Below, one piece after another: positions 44,134-54,594 of a stretch of DNA of 62,798 nt. Each line of letters begins with the position of its first letter. The stretch's first letter is position 1. The position numbers were made by a program, and so were the translations under genes. The stretch spans positions 1 to 62,798 of the forward strand of contig CAMLLU010000031.1 of the NCBI GenBank assembly GCA_946480925.1, given 5' to 3'. Under the pieces are notes generated by a model. That model was not told the DNA's origin. It searched no databases and worked only from the letters and a program-made list of their open reading frames with translations. Source of the stretch: an uncultured Rivibacter sp. (GTDB taxonomy: Bacteria; Pseudomonadota; Gammaproteobacteria; Burkholderiales; Burkholderiaceae).

Positions 44134-44907
44134 GTGATCACCTGGCTGCACGACGCCAACACCCCCTTTCCCGACACCCGCCGCGCCCTGCCCGCACGCA
44201 GCGAGGCCCCGGGCTTGCTGGCCGCTGGCGGCGAGCTCACACCGAAACGCCTGCAGATGGCGTATTCGCGCGGCATCTTCCCGTGGTTCAGCGAAGGCCA
44301 ACCGGTGCTGTGGTGGAGCCCCGACCCGCGAATGGTGCTGCCGGTGGCCGGCTTCAAGCTCAGCCATTCATTGCGAAAGACGCTGCAGCGCTTCATTGCC
44401 ACGCCAGGCTGCGAGGTGCGCATCGACGGCGACTTCCGCCGTGTGATGGAGTGCTGCGCCAGGGTGCCGCGCGCCGGGCAGGACGGCACCTGGATCGTGC
44501 CGGCCATGGTCGATGCCTACTCCGCCTGGCATGCGGCGAGCCGCATCCCGCATTCGTTCGAGACCTGGATGGACGGCGAACTCGTCGGCGGCCTGTACGG
44601 CGTGTCGCTGGGGCGCATGTTCTTCGGCGAGTCGATGTTCTCGCTGCGCACGGACGCCTCCAAGATCGCGCTGGCGGCGCTGGTGACCTTCTGCCGCACC
44701 CAGGGCATCACGCTCATCGACTGCCAGCAGAACACCGCCCACCTAGCCTCGCTGGGTGCGCACGAAATCTCACGCGCGGCGTTCGAACAACACCTAGGGG
44801 CTACCGTGCACGCCGAGCCGGTGCATGATTGGACCTATCATCCGTCGCTATGGACCCGGCTGGACGCGCGCCTCGCCACCAGCCCGGTGAAGGACCGGCA
44901 CCCGTGA
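44134..44907 (+). CDS. aat: Leucyl/phenylalanyl-tRNA-protein transferase
   Basis: 257-aa N-end-rule enzyme adding Leu or Phe to proteins with N-terminal Arg or Lys. Family blocks: [59 protein letters not shown] and [17 protein letters not shown]. It starts at GTG 44134. Coupled to bpt by a GTGA overlap, placing both N-end-rule transferases in one operon. Confidence 0.96.
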   Translation: MITWLHDANTPFPDTRRALPARSEAPGLLAAGGELTPKRLQMAYSRGIFPWFSEGQPVLWWSPDPRMVLPVAGFKLSHSLRKTLQRFIATPGCEVRIDGDFRRVMECCARVPRAGQDGTWIVPAMVDAYSAWHAASRIPHSFETWMDGELVGGLYGVSLGRMFFGESMFSLRTDASKIALAALVTFCRTQGITLIDCQQNTAHLASLGAHEISRAAFEQHLGATVHAEPVHDWTYHPSLWTRLDARLATSPVKDRHP

Positions 44908-45662
44908 CCCACCCGAAGGAGCTTCCGCTCGCGTCGCTGCAGTTCTACGCAACGGCGCCCTACCCGTGCAGCTACCTGCCGGGGCGGATGGCGCGCTCGC
45001 AGGTCGCCACACCCAGCCACCTGATCCACGCCGACGCCTACTCCGGCCTCGTGGCCAACGGCTTTCGCCGCAGCGGCATGTTCACCTACCGGCCGTATTG
45101 CGACGGCTGCGGCGCCTGCGTGCCGCTGCGCGTGCCGGTCGATCGCTTCCAGCCCAACCGCAGCCAGCGCCGTGCGTGGAAGGCCCACCGCGCCCTGCAG
45201 GCTCGCGTGCTGCGGCTGTGTTTCGTGCCCGAGCACTACCAGCTCTACCTGCGCTACCAGGCCGGGCGCCACGCGGGTGGTGGCATGGACCACGACTCCA
45301 TCGACCAGTACACGCAGTTCCTGCTCCAAAGCCGCGTCAACTCGCGGCTCATCGAATTCCGCGAGCCGGCGACTGCCGGTGGTGGGCTCGGCGCGCTGAA
45401 GATGGTGTCGATCCTCGACATCCTGAACGACGGGCTGTCGGCGGTCTACACCTTCTACGAGCCCGATCCGGGCTGCAGCTACGGCACCTACAACATCATG
45501 TGGCAGATCGAGCAGACGCGGGCACTGAAGCTGCCTCACGTCTATCTCGGCTACTGGATCGAGCAGAGCCACAAGATGGCCTACAAGGCGCAGTTCCAGC
45601 CGCATGAACTGCTGCTCGACGGGCGATGGCAGACGGCGCCACCGAACACCGAGCGCAAATGA
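44904..45662 (+). CDS. bpt: Aspartate/glutamate leucyltransferase (Bpt/Ate)
   Basis: 252-aa transferase adding Leu to N-terminal Asp or Glu. The N-terminal cysteine motif [18 protein letters not shown] and the later [20 protein letters not shown] are diagnostic. GTG 44904 was chosen because it overlaps the aat stop; the frame upstream to 44829 lies inside aat. A bidirectional terminator follows at once. Confidence 0.95.
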   Translation: MTHPKELPLASLQFYATAPYPCSYLPGRMARSQVATPSHLIHADAYSGLVANGFRRSGMFTYRPYCDGCGACVPLRVPVDRFQPNRSQRRAWKAHRALQARVLRLCFVPEHYQLYLRYQAGRHAGGGMDHDSIDQYTQFLLQSRVNSRLIEFREPATAGGGLGALKMVSILDILNDGLSAVYTFYEPDPGCSYGTYNIMWQIEQTRALKLPHVYLGYWIEQSHKMAYKAQFQPHELLLDGRWQTAPPNTERK

Positions 45663-45689
45663 AAACGGCCCGCGATCCGCGGGCCGTTT
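45663..45689. terminator. Bidirectional terminator between bpt and scoB
   Basis: Twelve-bp perfect stem AAACGGCCCGCG/CGCGGGCCGTTT with a 3-nt loop. The A and T flanks let it act for both convergent transcripts. Confidence 0.85.
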
Positions 45690-45711
45690 CGTCTTGAGGG
45701 CTTGCGACCGG

Positions 45712-46350
45712 TCAGATCAGTTGCACACCGGTCTTGGACTGCACGTCCTCGCGCGTCACCTCGGGTGCCAGCTCCACCAGCTTCAGGCCCTGGGGCGTCA
45801 CGTCCATCACGGCAAGGTCGGTGATGATGCGGTTGACCACACCCACGCCAGTGAGCGGCAGCGTGCATTTGGGCAGGATCTTCAGGTCGGTGGTGCCGTC
45901 CTTCTTCTTGGCCACGTGCTCCATCACGACCAGCACGCGCGGCACGCCGCCCACCAGGTCCATGGCGCCGCCCATGCCCTTGACCATCTTGCCGGGGATC
46001 ATCCAGTTGGCGAGGTCACCCTTCTCGCTCACCTGCATGGCCCCCAGGATGGCCAGGTTGATCTTGCCGCCGCGGATCATCGCGAAGCTGTCGTGCGAGC
46101 CGAAGATGCTGGTGCCGGCAATGGTGGTGACCGTCTGCTTGCCGGCGTTGATGAGGTCGGCGTCGACCTCGTCGTCGGTGGGGAACGGGCCGATGCCCAG
46201 CATGCCGTTCTCGCTTTGCAGCCACACCTCGATGTCTTTCGGCACGAAGTTGGCCACCAGCGTGGGAATGCCGATGCCGAGGTTGACGTAGTAGCCGTCC
46301 TTCAGCTCGGAAGCCGCCTTGGCGGCCATCTGGTCTTGGGTCCAGGGCAT
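45712..46350 (-). CDS. scoB: 3-oxoacid CoA-transferase subunit B
   Basis: 212-aa beta subunit. [13 protein letters not shown] and [12 protein letters not shown] contain the CoA-binding region and the catalytic glutamate E47, which forms the glutamyl-CoA intermediate. [20 protein letters not shown] is also typical. A GGAGACAC site precedes ATG 46350. With ScoA it swaps CoA between succinyl-CoA and acetoacetate, allowing use of ketone bodies or PHB breakdown products. Confidence 0.95.
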   Translation of the reverse strand: MPWTQDQMAAKAASELKDGYYVNLGIGIPTLVANFVPKDIEVWLQSENGMLGIGPFPTDDEVDADLINAGKQTVTTIAGTSIFGSHDSFAMIRGGKINLAILGAMQVSEKGDLANWMIPGKMVKGMGGAMDLVGGVPRVLVVMEHVAKKKDGTTDLKILPKCTLPLTGVGVVNRIITDLAVMDVTPQGLKLVELAPEVTREDVQSKTGVQLI

Positions 46351-46360
46351 GTGTGTCTCC

Positions 46361-47059
46361 TTAGGCCGGGCGGGTCGTGCGCTTTTCGATGCGCTTTTCG
46401 GGGTGGGCATTCACGACGATGCGGTGCACGTAGATGCCCGGCAGGTGGATCGCGTCGGGGTCGAGTTCGCCCGTTTCCACCAGGCGCTCCACCTCGACGA
46501 TGGTGGTCTTGCCGGCCATCGCCACGGCCGGGTTGAAGTTGCGTGCGGTGCGGCGGAACACGAGGTTGCCGCTCTTGTCGGCCGTGTGCGCCTTCACCAG
46601 CGACACCTCGGGCACCAGCGAGCGTTCCATCACGTACACATGGCCGTCGAACTCGCGCGTTTCCTTGCCTTCGGCCACGATGGTGCCCACACCCGTGCGG
46701 GTGAAGAAGGCCGGGATGCCGGCGCCGCCGGCGCGCAGCTTCTCGGCCAGCGTGCCCTGCGGCGTGAATTCGAGCTCCAGCTCGCCGGCGAGGTACTGCC
46801 GCTCGAACTCCTTGTTCTCGCCCACGTAGCTCGAGATCATCTTCTTGATCTGGCGCGTCTCGAGCAGCTTGCCGAGGCCGAAGCCGTCGACGCCGGCGTT
46901 GTTGGAGATCACGGTGAGGTTCCTGACGCCCGATTCCTTGAGCGCGTCGATCAGCGCCTCGGGAATACCGCACAGCCCGAAGCCGCCCACGGCCATCAGC
47001 TGCCCGTCCTTCACGATGCCCGCCAGCGCCTCGGCGGCGCTCGGGTAGACCTTGTTCAT
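46361..47059 (-). CDS. scoA: 3-oxoacid CoA-transferase subunit A
   Basis: 232-aa alpha subunit. [18 protein letters not shown] near residue 23, the CoA transferase family I signature, is present, with [15 protein letters not shown] and [16 protein letters not shown]. Length is normal and scoB follows after 10 nt. It is divergent from a PAS-LuxR regulator, with a palindromic operator between them. Confidence 0.95.
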   Translation of the reverse strand: MNKVYPSAAEALAGIVKDGQLMAVGGFGLCGIPEALIDALKESGVRNLTVISNNAGVDGFGLGKLLETRQIKKMISSYVGENKEFERQYLAGELELEFTPQGTLAEKLRAGGAGIPAFFTRTGVGTIVAEGKETREFDGHVYVMERSLVPEVSLVKAHTADKSGNLVFRRTARNFNPAVAMAGKTTIVEVERLVETGELDPDAIHLPGIYVHRIVVNAHPEKRIEKRTTRPA

Positions 47060-47114
47060 TGCGACCTCTCCTTCGATGTCGATGGTGGAACGGCGGAAAA
47101 CTGGCGGAAGCGTA

Positions 47115-47134
47115 CTACGTATGCCGATACGTAG
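47115..47134. promoter_or_regulatory. Palindromic operator between scoA and the PAS-LuxR gene
   Basis: CTACGTAT-GCCG-ATACGTAG, a perfect 8-bp inverted repeat, in the 97-bp divergent gap and 22 nt before the regulator's ATG. Probable binding site for the LuxR-type protein next door, controlling both directions. Confidence 0.65.
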
Positions 47135-47156
47135 AATCGCCTAAGGAAACCCCTGC

Positions 47157-47723
47157 ATGGAAACCGACTACCGAACCGCTTTCGAACTCGCGCCGGTCGG
47201 TCTCGTCATTTCGCGCCAACGCGCCATCGTGGATTGCAATCTCGCCCTGGCCGAGATGTTCCGCACCCACCGCGAATTGCTGGTCGGCCAGTCGTTCCAG
47301 GTGCTCTACCCCAGCGCAGACGAATTCGAGCGCACCGGCCAGCGCATCGTGCTGCAGCTGAACCGCGATGGTCGCTACGCCGATGACCGCATCATGAAAC
47401 GCTCGCCGTTCGACACGGCCGGCGAGCTGTTCTGGTGCCACGTAACCGGGCGGGCGCTCAACCCGGACGCGCCTCACGAAGCCGGCATCTGGAGCTTCGA
47501 GGACCTGTCGTCGCGCCGCCCGCTCACCACGCCGGCACGTGCAGGCCTCACGGGCCGCGAACGGGAAGTGGCGGCGCTGCTGATCGAAGGCCGCACCAGC
47601 AAGCAGATCGGCCACACGCTGGGCGTGAGCCACCGCACGGTGGACATCTACCGCGCCCGGCTGCTGCGCAAGTACGGCGCGGCCACCACGCCGGAACTGG
47701 TGCAAAAGCTCGTGGCCGGTTGA
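47157..47723 (+). CDS. PAS-domain LuxR-type transcriptional regulator
   Basis: 188-aa one-component regulator. The N-terminal PAS domain (FELAPVGLVISRQRAIVDCN to about residue 110) probably binds a small ligand. The C-terminal LuxR helix-turn-helix is LTGREREVAALLIEGRTSKQ, IGHTLGVSHRTVDIYRARLL. Located divergently from scoAB, it likely controls ketone-body or acetoacetyl-CoA metabolism; this is inference from position and the shared palindrome. Confidence 0.88.
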   Translation: METDYRTAFELAPVGLVISRQRAIVDCNLALAEMFRTHRELLVGQSFQVLYPSADEFERTGQRIVLQLNRDGRYADDRIMKRSPFDTAGELFWCHVTGRALNPDAPHEAGIWSFEDLSSRRPLTTPARAGLTGREREVAALLIEGRTSKQIGHTLGVSHRTVDIYRARLLRKYGAATTPELVQKLVAG

Positions 47724-47829
47724 AGGCGCAACTTTTTTGCGACGGCTGCCACGTTCTGTCACAAGCCTTCAACCTGCGTGTCATTGAATCGCGGGCGCCG
47801 ACTCCCCGGCCGCATGCGAGGCATGCCAC

Positions 47830-49089
47830 TTGACCCGCGGCTTCTACTTCCTCATCGCTGCGCAATTCGTCTCGGGCCTCGCCGACAACGCGCTGCTCAT
47901 CGTCACCATCGCCCGCCTGCAGGAACTCGCCGCCCCCGCCTGGTGGGTGCCGTTGCTCAAGCTGTTCTTCACGATCGCCTACGTGGTGCTGGCACCGCTG
48001 GCCGGCCCGCTGGCGGACACCTGGCGCAAAGGCCGCGTGATGCTGGTGGCCAACAGCATCAAGGCCGGCGGCGCACTGCTGCTGGTGGCCGGGCTGGAGC
48101 CACTGGCGGCTTTTGCGGTCGTCGGGCTCGGCGCGGCGGTCTATTCGCCGGCCAAGTACGGCCTCGTCACCGAGCTGGTGGCGCCGCGCCTGCTGGTGGC
48201 GGCCAACGGCTGGATCGAGGTGAGCACGGTGTGCTCCATCGTGCTGGGCATCATGCTCGGCGGTGTGCTGGTGGGCCCGCTGGCAACCGGTACCGCAGGC
48301 TGGATGCCGCCCTTGGGCGGGCAGCCTGAGACGGCACTGCTGCCGGCCCTGCTGGGCGTGCTGGTGCTGTACGCACTGGCGGCCCTGCTCAACACCCGCA
48401 TCCCCGACAGCGGCGCGCGCTATGCGCCCACGCACTACCGCACGCTCTCGCTGCTGCACCACTTCTGGCACGACAACCTCACACTGTGGCGCGACCCGCC
48501 GGGCCGCACATCGCTGGCGGTGACCACGCTGTTCTGGGGCGTGGGCGCGACGCTGCAGTTCGTGGTGCTGCGCTGGGCCACCGAAGAGCTGGCGCTGCCG
48601 CTGGACGAGGCGGCCTACCTGCAAGGCGTCACCGCGGTGGGCATCACGGCCGGCGCCTGGCTGGCGGGGCGCGTGGTGCCGTTGCGCCAGGCGCCCGCGG
48701 TGCTGCCGCTGGGCGTGGCGATGGGGCTGCTCGTGCCCGGCATCACCGCACTCAGCAGCGTGCACAGCACCTGGCCGCTGCTCATGCTGGTAGGCGGCTG
48801 CGCAGGCTTCTTCGTGGTGCCGATGAACGCGCTGTTGCAGCACCGCGGCCATTCGCTGCTGAGCGCCGGCCGCTCGATCGCCGTGCAGAACTTCAACGAA
48901 AACCTGAGCGTGCTGCTGATGCTCGGGCTCTATGCCGCGCTGCTGGCGGCCGACGTGTCGCTCACGCTGCTGGTGTGGGGCTTCGGCCTCGCAGTCGCGG
49001 GCGCGATGGCACTCATCGCCTCGGCCCACCACCGCGCCCAGCGGCCTACCCGTTTCAAAGCCACCAAAGTGCAGCAGGAGAGTGCATGA
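47830..49089 (+). CDS. lplT: Lysophospholipid transporter LplT
   Basis: 419-aa MFS-like flippase bringing lysophospholipids across the inner membrane for re-acylation. FYFLIAAQFVSGLADNALLI, KLFFTIAYVVLAPLAGPLAD and VYSPAKYGLVTELV are typical. The frame begins at TTG 47830, which aligns with the family start; no ATG is suitable. Here no Aas acyltransferase follows; instead a glycosyltransferase overlaps by ATGA. Confidence 0.9.
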   Translation: MTRGFYFLIAAQFVSGLADNALLIVTIARLQELAAPAWWVPLLKLFFTIAYVVLAPLAGPLADTWRKGRVMLVANSIKAGGALLLVAGLEPLAAFAVVGLGAAVYSPAKYGLVTELVAPRLLVAANGWIEVSTVCSIVLGIMLGGVLVGPLATGTAGWMPPLGGQPETALLPALLGVLVLYALAALLNTRIPDSGARYAPTHYRTLSLLHHFWHDNLTLWRDPPGRTSLAVTTLFWGVGATLQFVVLRWATEELALPLDEAAYLQGVTAVGITAGAWLAGRVVPLRQAPAVLPLGVAMGLLVPGITALSSVHSTWPLLMLVGGCAGFFVVPMNALLQHRGHSLLSAGRSIAVQNFNENLSVLLMLGLYAALLAADVSLTLLVWGFGLAVAGAMALIASAHHRAQRPTRFKATKVQQESA

Positions 49090-50096
49090 AGATCCTCATC
49101 GTGACCGACGCATGGGAGCCCCAGGTCAACGGTGTCGTGCGGACCTTGAAGATGACGCGCCGCGAGCTCGAAGCCGCCGGGAATGCGGTGGAGGTGCTGT
49201 CGCCGCTGGGCTTCCGCTCCATTCCCTGCCCGACCTACCCCGAGATCCACCTCGCGCTCACCACGGGCCGCGAGCTGGAGCGGCGCATCGACGCCATCGC
49301 GCCCGACCGCCTGCACATCGCCACCGAAGGCCCGCTGGGCTGGGGCGTGCGGCGCATCGCCAAGCGCCGCGGCTGGCAGTTCACCACGGCCTATCACAGC
49401 CGCTTTCCCGAGTACGTGCACGCGCGCTTCCGGCTGCCGGTGAACTGGAGCTACGCGCTGCTGCGCCGCTTCCACAACGCCGGTGCGGCCACGCTGGCGC
49501 CCACCCCGGCCATCGTGGCCGACCTGAAGGCGCGCGGCTTCGAGCGGCCTCGGCTGTGGTCGCGCGGGGTCGATCTGGCCATGTTCCAGGCCGACGGAGA
49601 AAAGCTGCCGCGCAAGAACGGAGAGCCCGTGTTCCTCTACGTCGGCCGGCTCGCCGTGGAAAAGCAGGTCGACGCCTTCCTGAAGCTGGATCTGCCCGGC
49701 GAGAAATGGGTGGCCGGCGAAGGCCCTGAGCGTGCACGGCTCGAAGCCCGCTACCCCGGCGTGCGCTGGTTCGGCGTGCTCGACGGCCCCGAGCTCGCGC
49801 GCCTGTACCGTTCAGCCGACGTGATGGTGTTCCCCAGCGTGACCGACACCTTCGGCCTCGTGATGGTGGAGTCGATGGCCTGCGGCACACCGGTGGCGGC
49901 TTTCCCGGTGCCCGGGCCGATCGACGTGGTGGGCCAGTCGGGCGGCGGAGTGCTGCACAACGACCTGCGCGAGGCCTGCCTGCGTGCGCTGGAGCTGCCG
50001 CGCGAGCCGGTGCGCAAGCATGCCGAGCAGTTCTCGTGGCACGCCGCGACCCAGCAGTTCTTCGAGGCGCTGCGGCCGGTGCAGGCCGCGGCCTAA
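49086..50096 (+). CDS. GT4-type glycosyltransferase
   Basis: 336-aa GT-B enzyme starting MKILIVTDAWEPQVNGVVRT, typical of mannosyltransferase MgtA-like or sulfolipid/glycolipid transferases. The C-terminal Rossmann half has YVGRLAVEKQVDAFLKL and FPSVTDTFGLVMVESMACGT with the E-x7-E pair. Coupled to lplT, hinting at glycolipid synthesis in the membrane, though the acceptor is unknown. The 3' end overlaps the convergent cysteine-synthase-like gene by 4 bases. Confidence 0.9.
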   Translation: MKILIVTDAWEPQVNGVVRTLKMTRRELEAAGNAVEVLSPLGFRSIPCPTYPEIHLALTTGRELERRIDAIAPDRLHIATEGPLGWGVRRIAKRRGWQFTTAYHSRFPEYVHARFRLPVNWSYALLRRFHNAGAATLAPTPAIVADLKARGFERPRLWSRGVDLAMFQADGEKLPRKNGEPVFLYVGRLAVEKQVDAFLKLDLPGEKWVAGEGPERARLEARYPGVRWFGVLDGPELARLYRSADVMVFPSVTDTFGLVMVESMACGTPVAAFPVPGPIDVVGQSGGGVLHNDLREACLRALELPREPVRKHAEQFSWHAATQQFFEALRPVQAAA

Positions 50097-51241
50097 GGCA
50101 ACGCTGAACAAGTCCCCGCGAGGTCGCCCGCCAATCGCCAGGCCGGCAGCAACGCGGCCGGCGGCCTGCCGGTCGCCAGCCAGTCGTCGATGGCCGCCAC
50201 TTCGTCGTCGCAAGTCAGTCCCTGCGCCTGCAGCCAGGCCGCGTCGTGATAGGTGCGGCTGTAGCGCTGCCCGCCATCGCACAGCAGCGCGACGATGGCG
50301 CCAGACTCGCCGCGCTGGCGCATCTGCTGCGCGCAGGCCAGCGCCGCCACGAGGTTGGTACCGGTGGAGCCGCCCACCGGCCGCCCGAGCCGGCGGCTCA
50401 GGGCATGCATGGCCCCGAGTGACCAGACGTCGGGCACCTTCACCATCGCGTCCAGCACGTCGGGCATGAAGGAAGCTTCCACGCGCGGGCGGCCGATGCC
50501 TTCGATGCGCGAGCCCTGGTCGATGCGCAGATGCGGGTCGCGGTTCACGTAGTGGTCGAAGAACACGGAGCGTTCTGCGTCGGCACCGCACACACGCGTG
50601 TCGTGGCGGCAGTAGCGCACGTAGCGCCCCAGCGTGGCCAGCGTGCCGCCCGTGCCCGCGCTCGACACCAGCCATGCCGGCACCGGGTGCGGCTCCAGCC
50701 GCATCTGCGCGAAGATGGATTCGGCGATGTTGTTGTTGGCGCGCCAGTCGGTCGCCCGCTCGGCGCAGGTGAACTGGTCCATGTAGTGGCCGCCCAGTTC
50801 GTCGGCCAGCCGCTGCGACTCGGCGTAGATCGTGGTCGGGTCGTCCACCAGGTGGCAACGCCCACCCTGGAACTCGATCGCTGCGATCTTTTCAGCCGAC
50901 GTGGAACGCGGCATCACCGCCACGAAGAACAGCCCGAGCAACCGCGCGAAATAGGCCTCCGAAATGGCGGTGGAGCCGCTGGAGGACTCCACCACCGTAC
51001 TGTGCTCGTGCAGCCAGCCGTTGCACAGCGCATGCAGGAAGAGCGAACGCGCCAGCCGGTGCTTCAGGCTGCCGGTGGGGTGGCTCGACTCGTCCTTCAG
51101 GTACAGCGAGATGCCCGGAAAGCCCGGCAGCACCACCGGGATGAGGTGCGTGTCGCTCGAGCGCTGGAAGTCTGCATCGATGCGGCGCACCGCCTCGCGC
51201 ACCCACGCGCGATGGCTGGCGGAAGTCGGCTTGTTGCTCAT
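50093..51241 (-). CDS. PLP-dependent cysteine synthase/desulfhydrase-like protein
   Basis: 382-aa fold-type II PLP enzyme. K60 in ESSHPTGSLKHRLARS is the predicted Schiff-base lysine; SSSGSTAISEAYFARLLG and SSAGTGGTLATLGRYVR are the substrate and phosphate loops. The extra C-terminal region (LLCDGGQRYSRTYHDAAWLQ) marks the Cds1-like cysteine-desulfhydrase group. ATG 51241 overlaps the thioesterase stop; a longer frame upstream is not real. Confidence 0.88.
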   Translation of the reverse strand: MSNKPTSASHRAWVREAVRRIDADFQRSSDTHLIPVVLPGFPGISLYLKDESSHPTGSLKHRLARSLFLHALCNGWLHEHSTVVESSSGSTAISEAYFARLLGLFFVAVMPRSTSAEKIAAIEFQGGRCHLVDDPTTIYAESQRLADELGGHYMDQFTCAERATDWRANNNIAESIFAQMRLEPHPVPAWLVSSAGTGGTLATLGRYVRYCRHDTRVCGADAERSVFFDHYVNRDPHLRIDQGSRIEGIGRPRVEASFMPDVLDAMVKVPDVWSLGAMHALSRRLGRPVGGSTGTNLVAALACAQQMRQRGESGAIVALLCDGGQRYSRTYHDAAWLQAQGLTCDDEVAAIDDWLATGRPPAALLPAWRLAGDLAGTCSALP

Positions 51242-51666
51242 GAACCTTGGCCCAGCAAGGCCTTGAGCTTGGCCGGCAGCGGTGCCGAGCGCTGCTCCGG
51301 GAAGTTGATCCACACGATGGTGGCGCCGCCCGAGGCGTAGACGACGCCGGGCTCGTCGGTGCGCTCGAGGGTCACGAAGGTGTCGAAGCTGCTGCGGCCC
51401 ACCTCGCCCACGTAGTGCTTCGCGAGCACCTGGCCCGGATATTCGAGCTGGCGATGGAAGGTGCAGAACGCGTTGATGATGACCGGGCCTTCGCCTTGCG
51501 GATCGGGCCGGATGTCCATGGCCTCGAACCAGTCGAGCCGCACGATTTCGAGATAGCGGAAGTACACCGTGTTGTTGACATGGCCCATTGCGTCCATGTC
51601 GCCCCAGCGGATGGGGATGACGCTCTCGTGCGTGAGCGTCTTCTGCTGCGGGATTTCGAGCTTCAT
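51238..51666 (-). CDS. Acyl-CoA thioesterase, 4HBT family
   Basis: 142-aa hotdog protein with [20 protein letters not shown], the active-site region of the family, and [14 protein letters not shown]. Related to, but distinct from, the thioesterase at 41698-42138. Overlaps yceH and the PLP enzyme by ATGA on each side, so the three genes form a tight operon. Confidence 0.9.
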   Translation of the reverse strand: MKLEIPQQKTLTHESVIPIRWGDMDAMGHVNNTVYFRYLEIVRLDWFEAMDIRPDPQGEGPVIINAFCTFHRQLEYPGQVLAKHYVGEVGRSSFDTFVTLERTDEPGVVYASGGATIVWINFPEQRSAPLPAKLKALLGQGS

Positions 51667-52328
51667 GCGCCCCCCTCTTCCTGCGGCTTGGCCACGCCCA
51701 GCTCGGCGTACAGCCGATCGACCAGCGCCGACAGCCTCGCCACTTCGTCGCCCAGGCGCTGCTGCTCGCGGCGCAAGGCCGCCAGCTCCGAGGGGGCAAC
51801 GGACTCGTCGGCCGCCGCCGCACCGCCCACCGGCATCTGCACCTCGCCACACAGCAGATGCGCCCAGCGCGCCTCGCGCTCGCCGGGCGCGCGCGGCAGC
51901 TTCACCACCTTGGGCGGCGTGTCTTCGGCCAGCTCGTCCAGGAAGGCTTCCACCGACGAGATGTCGGCAAAGCGGTGCAGCCGCTCGCTGTTCTGCCGCA
52001 GCTCGGCCGCCGTCTGCGGGCCGCGCAGCATGAGCACCGACAGCAGCGCGGCCGACTGGCTGGGCACGCCGATCGCGCGCTGCATGTTGTGGTCGTAGCG
52101 CGCCACGCGACTGCCGCTCACCTCGACCACCAGGCTCAACGCGCGAAGCTCGTCCAGCGCACCCAGCACTTCAGGCTCGCTCGCATTCATCACCGGGTCG
52201 CGGGCGGTCTTCTGGTTCACGCCCAGCACCAGCGTGTTGAGCGACAGCGGGTAGGAGTCGGGCACGGTGTGCTGCTTTTCGAACAGCACCGAAACCACAC
52301 GGGCTTCGAGCGGGGTCAGGCTTCTCAT
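51663..52328 (-). CDS. yceH: YceH-family (DUF480) protein
   Basis: 221-aa protein with two winged-helix units: [40 protein letters not shown] and then [20 protein letters not shown]. The C-terminal third is a predicted coiled coil ([20 protein letters not shown]). DUF480 function is not established; similarity to winged-helix regulators is structural. First gene of its operon. Confidence 0.92.
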   Translation of the reverse strand: MRSLTPLEARVVSVLFEKQHTVPDSYPLSLNTLVLGVNQKTARDPVMNASEPEVLGALDELRALSLVVEVSGSRVARYDHNMQRAIGVPSQSAALLSVLMLRGPQTAAELRQNSERLHRFADISSVEAFLDELAEDTPPKVVKLPRAPGEREARWAHLLCGEVQMPVGGAAAADESVAPSELAALRREQQRLGDEVARLSALVDRLYAELGVAKPQEEGGA

Positions 52329-52578
52329 GATGCAAGTCGTTGAGGTTTCAGCGGCGAGCGGCTCTGGGGCGCGAACTGCTGCTCGGCTCGGTCAGAGTGC
52401 GGGGGCCGTCATCGGGGCGCATCCTAGTCCACTGAATCGGTGTACAGGTGGCTTGGCAGCCCCACCGGGTGCCGCTGACCGACGCGATGGACCAGGATGC
52501 GCCCCACCGTCACACAGTTGTCGTGACCGCATGCCAACGTCGCGGCCGTCGCGCTCGCCGAGCGCATAGGGGACAACC

Positions 52579-54594
52579 ATGAAGAAACAACGTTCCTTGC
52601 TGGCCACCGCGCTGGCCCTTTCGCTCACCACCCTGGCCTGCGCCGCGCCGCCCGCAAACAGCAACAACCGCTGGCTGCAGGCCGACCACGAAGGCTGGGA
52701 GCTGCCCGACGCCGAAAAGACCGCGGAAGCCGCCGAGCTGCAACGCGGTGGCGGCTGGTGGTGGGGCGACCACCACAAGAAGCCCTTCACCGTGAAGATC
52801 ATCGGCTTCAACGACTACCACGGCAACCTGCAGTCGCCCGGCACCTTCGGCCAGAACACGTCCATCCCGGCCGCGCAGCGCCCCGCCGTGGGCGGTGCCG
52901 ACTACCTGGCCGCCTACGTGGCGCGCCTGAAGCGCCAGAACCGCCACAACGTGGTGGTGGGTGCAGGCGACTTCATCGGCGCCTCGCCGCTGGTCTCGGC
53001 CCTGTTCTTCGACGAGCCTTCGGTCGAGACCCTCAACCGCATCGGCCTCGATTTCAACGCCGTGGGCAACCACGAGTTCGACAAGGGCTCGACCGAGCTG
53101 CTGCGCCTGCAGAACGGCGGTTGCAAGATCACCAACGGCGCGGTGGACCCCAACAGCTGCCGCGGCGCCGAAGTGGGCACGCCGGTGCCGTTCGAAGGCG
53201 CGAAGTTCAAGTGGCTCTCGGCCAACGTGATCTCCACGGCCACCGGCAAGCCGCTGCTCAAGCCCTACGGCATCAAGTCGTTCAAGGGCGTGAAGATCGC
53301 CTTCATCGGCATGACGCTCAAGGCCACGCCCACCATCGTGACGCCCACCGGCGTGGCCGGGCTCGAGTTCCGCGACGAGGCCGACACGGTGAACGCGCTG
53401 GTGCCCAGGCTCAAGCGCCAGGGCGTCGAGGCCATCGTGGTGCTGGTGCACCAGGGGGGCTTCCAGTCCGCCGGCCTGTCGGACATCAACGGCTGCGACG
53501 GCGATCTCGCCAATTCGGACATCGCCAAGGTGGTGGCACGCCTGCACGACGAAGTAGACCTCGTCGTCAGCGGCCACACGCATGCGGCCTACAACTGCTC
53601 GGCCAGCACGGTGGACGTGAAGCTGGTCAACGGCGTGGCCACCAGCACGCCCCGCCCCACCGGCCTGCCCAACGCCAAGCGCCGCCTGATCCCGGTGACG
53701 AGCGCCAGCTCCTTCGGCCGCGTGCTCACCGACATCGACGTGACCATCGACCCGAAGCGCCGCGACATCGTGGCGGTGAGCGCCACCAACCGCCTGGTGG
53801 ACCGCACCGATGCCGAGATCAACACCGCCATCGCGGCCGACCCGACGGTGCGCAACGTCGTCAACGGCTACAACAACCTGGTGTCGCCCATCGCCAACCA
53901 GGTGATCGGCACCATCACCGCCGCACTGCCCAACACGGCCGATGCCGCGGGCAACATGCCGGCCGGTGAGCTGATCGCCGACGCGCAGCTGGCCGCCACC
54001 GCGCCGGCCAGCTTCGGCGGAGCCGTCATCGCCTTCATGAACCCGGGTGGCGTGCGCAACCCCGGCTTCACCTACCCGTCCAGCCCGGCCGGCGAAGGCG
54101 ACGGCAACATCACCTACGGCGAAGCCTTCACCACGCAACCTTTCGGCAACAGCCTCGTCACGCTGACGCTCACCGCGCAGGACATCAAGAACCTGCTGGA
54201 GCAGCAGTTCGCCGGCTGCCGCGAACAAGGCACCACGCGCATGCTGATTCCGTCTGCGGGGTTCAAGTACACCTGGGACGCGACCAAGGGCTGTGATGCA
54301 CGCATCACCGACGTGCGGCTGGTCAACTCGAACGGCGCTGTGGTCGATCAGATCGTCGACAGCCTGGGCACCGTGCTGCAACCCACCAAGACCTACCGCG
54401 TGACGGTGAACAACTTCCTGGCCACCGGCGGCGACGGCTTCAAGGTGCTGCAGGGCGGCACCAACGCCCTGGGCGGTGCACAGGACATCGACGCGCTCAC
54501 GGCCTACCTCGCCGGCTTCAAGCAGCCCAACTTCCCGGCCTACGACCCGAACGCGCTGGCATTGCAGAAGCCGCGCATCACGCGCCTGCCGTGA
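52579..54594 (+). CDS. Periplasmic bifunctional metallophosphatase/5'-nucleotidase
   Basis: 671-aa exported enzyme. A Sec signal peptide covers residues 1-22 (MKKQRSLLATALALSLTTLA then CAA). The metallophosphatase domain has FNDYHGNLQSPG, GAGDFIGASPLVSAL, GNHEFDKGSTELL and SGHTHAAYN, supplying the two-metal site. The 5'-nucleotidase C-terminal domain contains MNPGGVRNPGF and NNFLATGGDGFKVLQGG. It probably releases phosphate or nucleosides from nucleotides. A purine-rich site (AGGGGACAA) precedes the ATG. Stop overlaps the next gene by GTGA. Confidence 0.93.
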   Translation: MKKQRSLLATALALSLTTLACAAPPANSNNRWLQADHEGWELPDAEKTAEAAELQRGGGWWWGDHHKKPFTVKIIGFNDYHGNLQSPGTFGQNTSIPAAQRPAVGGADYLAAYVARLKRQNRHNVVVGAGDFIGASPLVSALFFDEPSVETLNRIGLDFNAVGNHEFDKGSTELLRLQNGGCKITNGAVDPNSCRGAEVGTPVPFEGAKFKWLSANVISTATGKPLLKPYGIKSFKGVKIAFIGMTLKATPTIVTPTGVAGLEFRDEADTVNALVPRLKRQGVEAIVVLVHQGGFQSAGLSDINGCDGDLANSDIAKVVARLHDEVDLVVSGHTHAAYNCSASTVDVKLVNGVATSTPRPTGLPNAKRRLIPVTSASSFGRVLTDIDVTIDPKRRDIVAVSATNRLVDRTDAEINTAIAADPTVRNVVNGYNNLVSPIANQVIGTITAALPNTADAAGNMPAGELIADAQLAATAPASFGGAVIAFMNPGGVRNPGFTYPSSPAGEGDGNITYGEAFTTQPFGNSLVTLTLTAQDIKNLLEQQFAGCREQGTTRMLIPSAGFKYTWDATKGCDARITDVRLVNSNGAVVDQIVDSLGTVLQPTKTYRVTVNNFLATGGDGFKVLQGGTNALGGAQDIDALTAYLAGFKQPNFPAYDPNALALQKPRITRLP

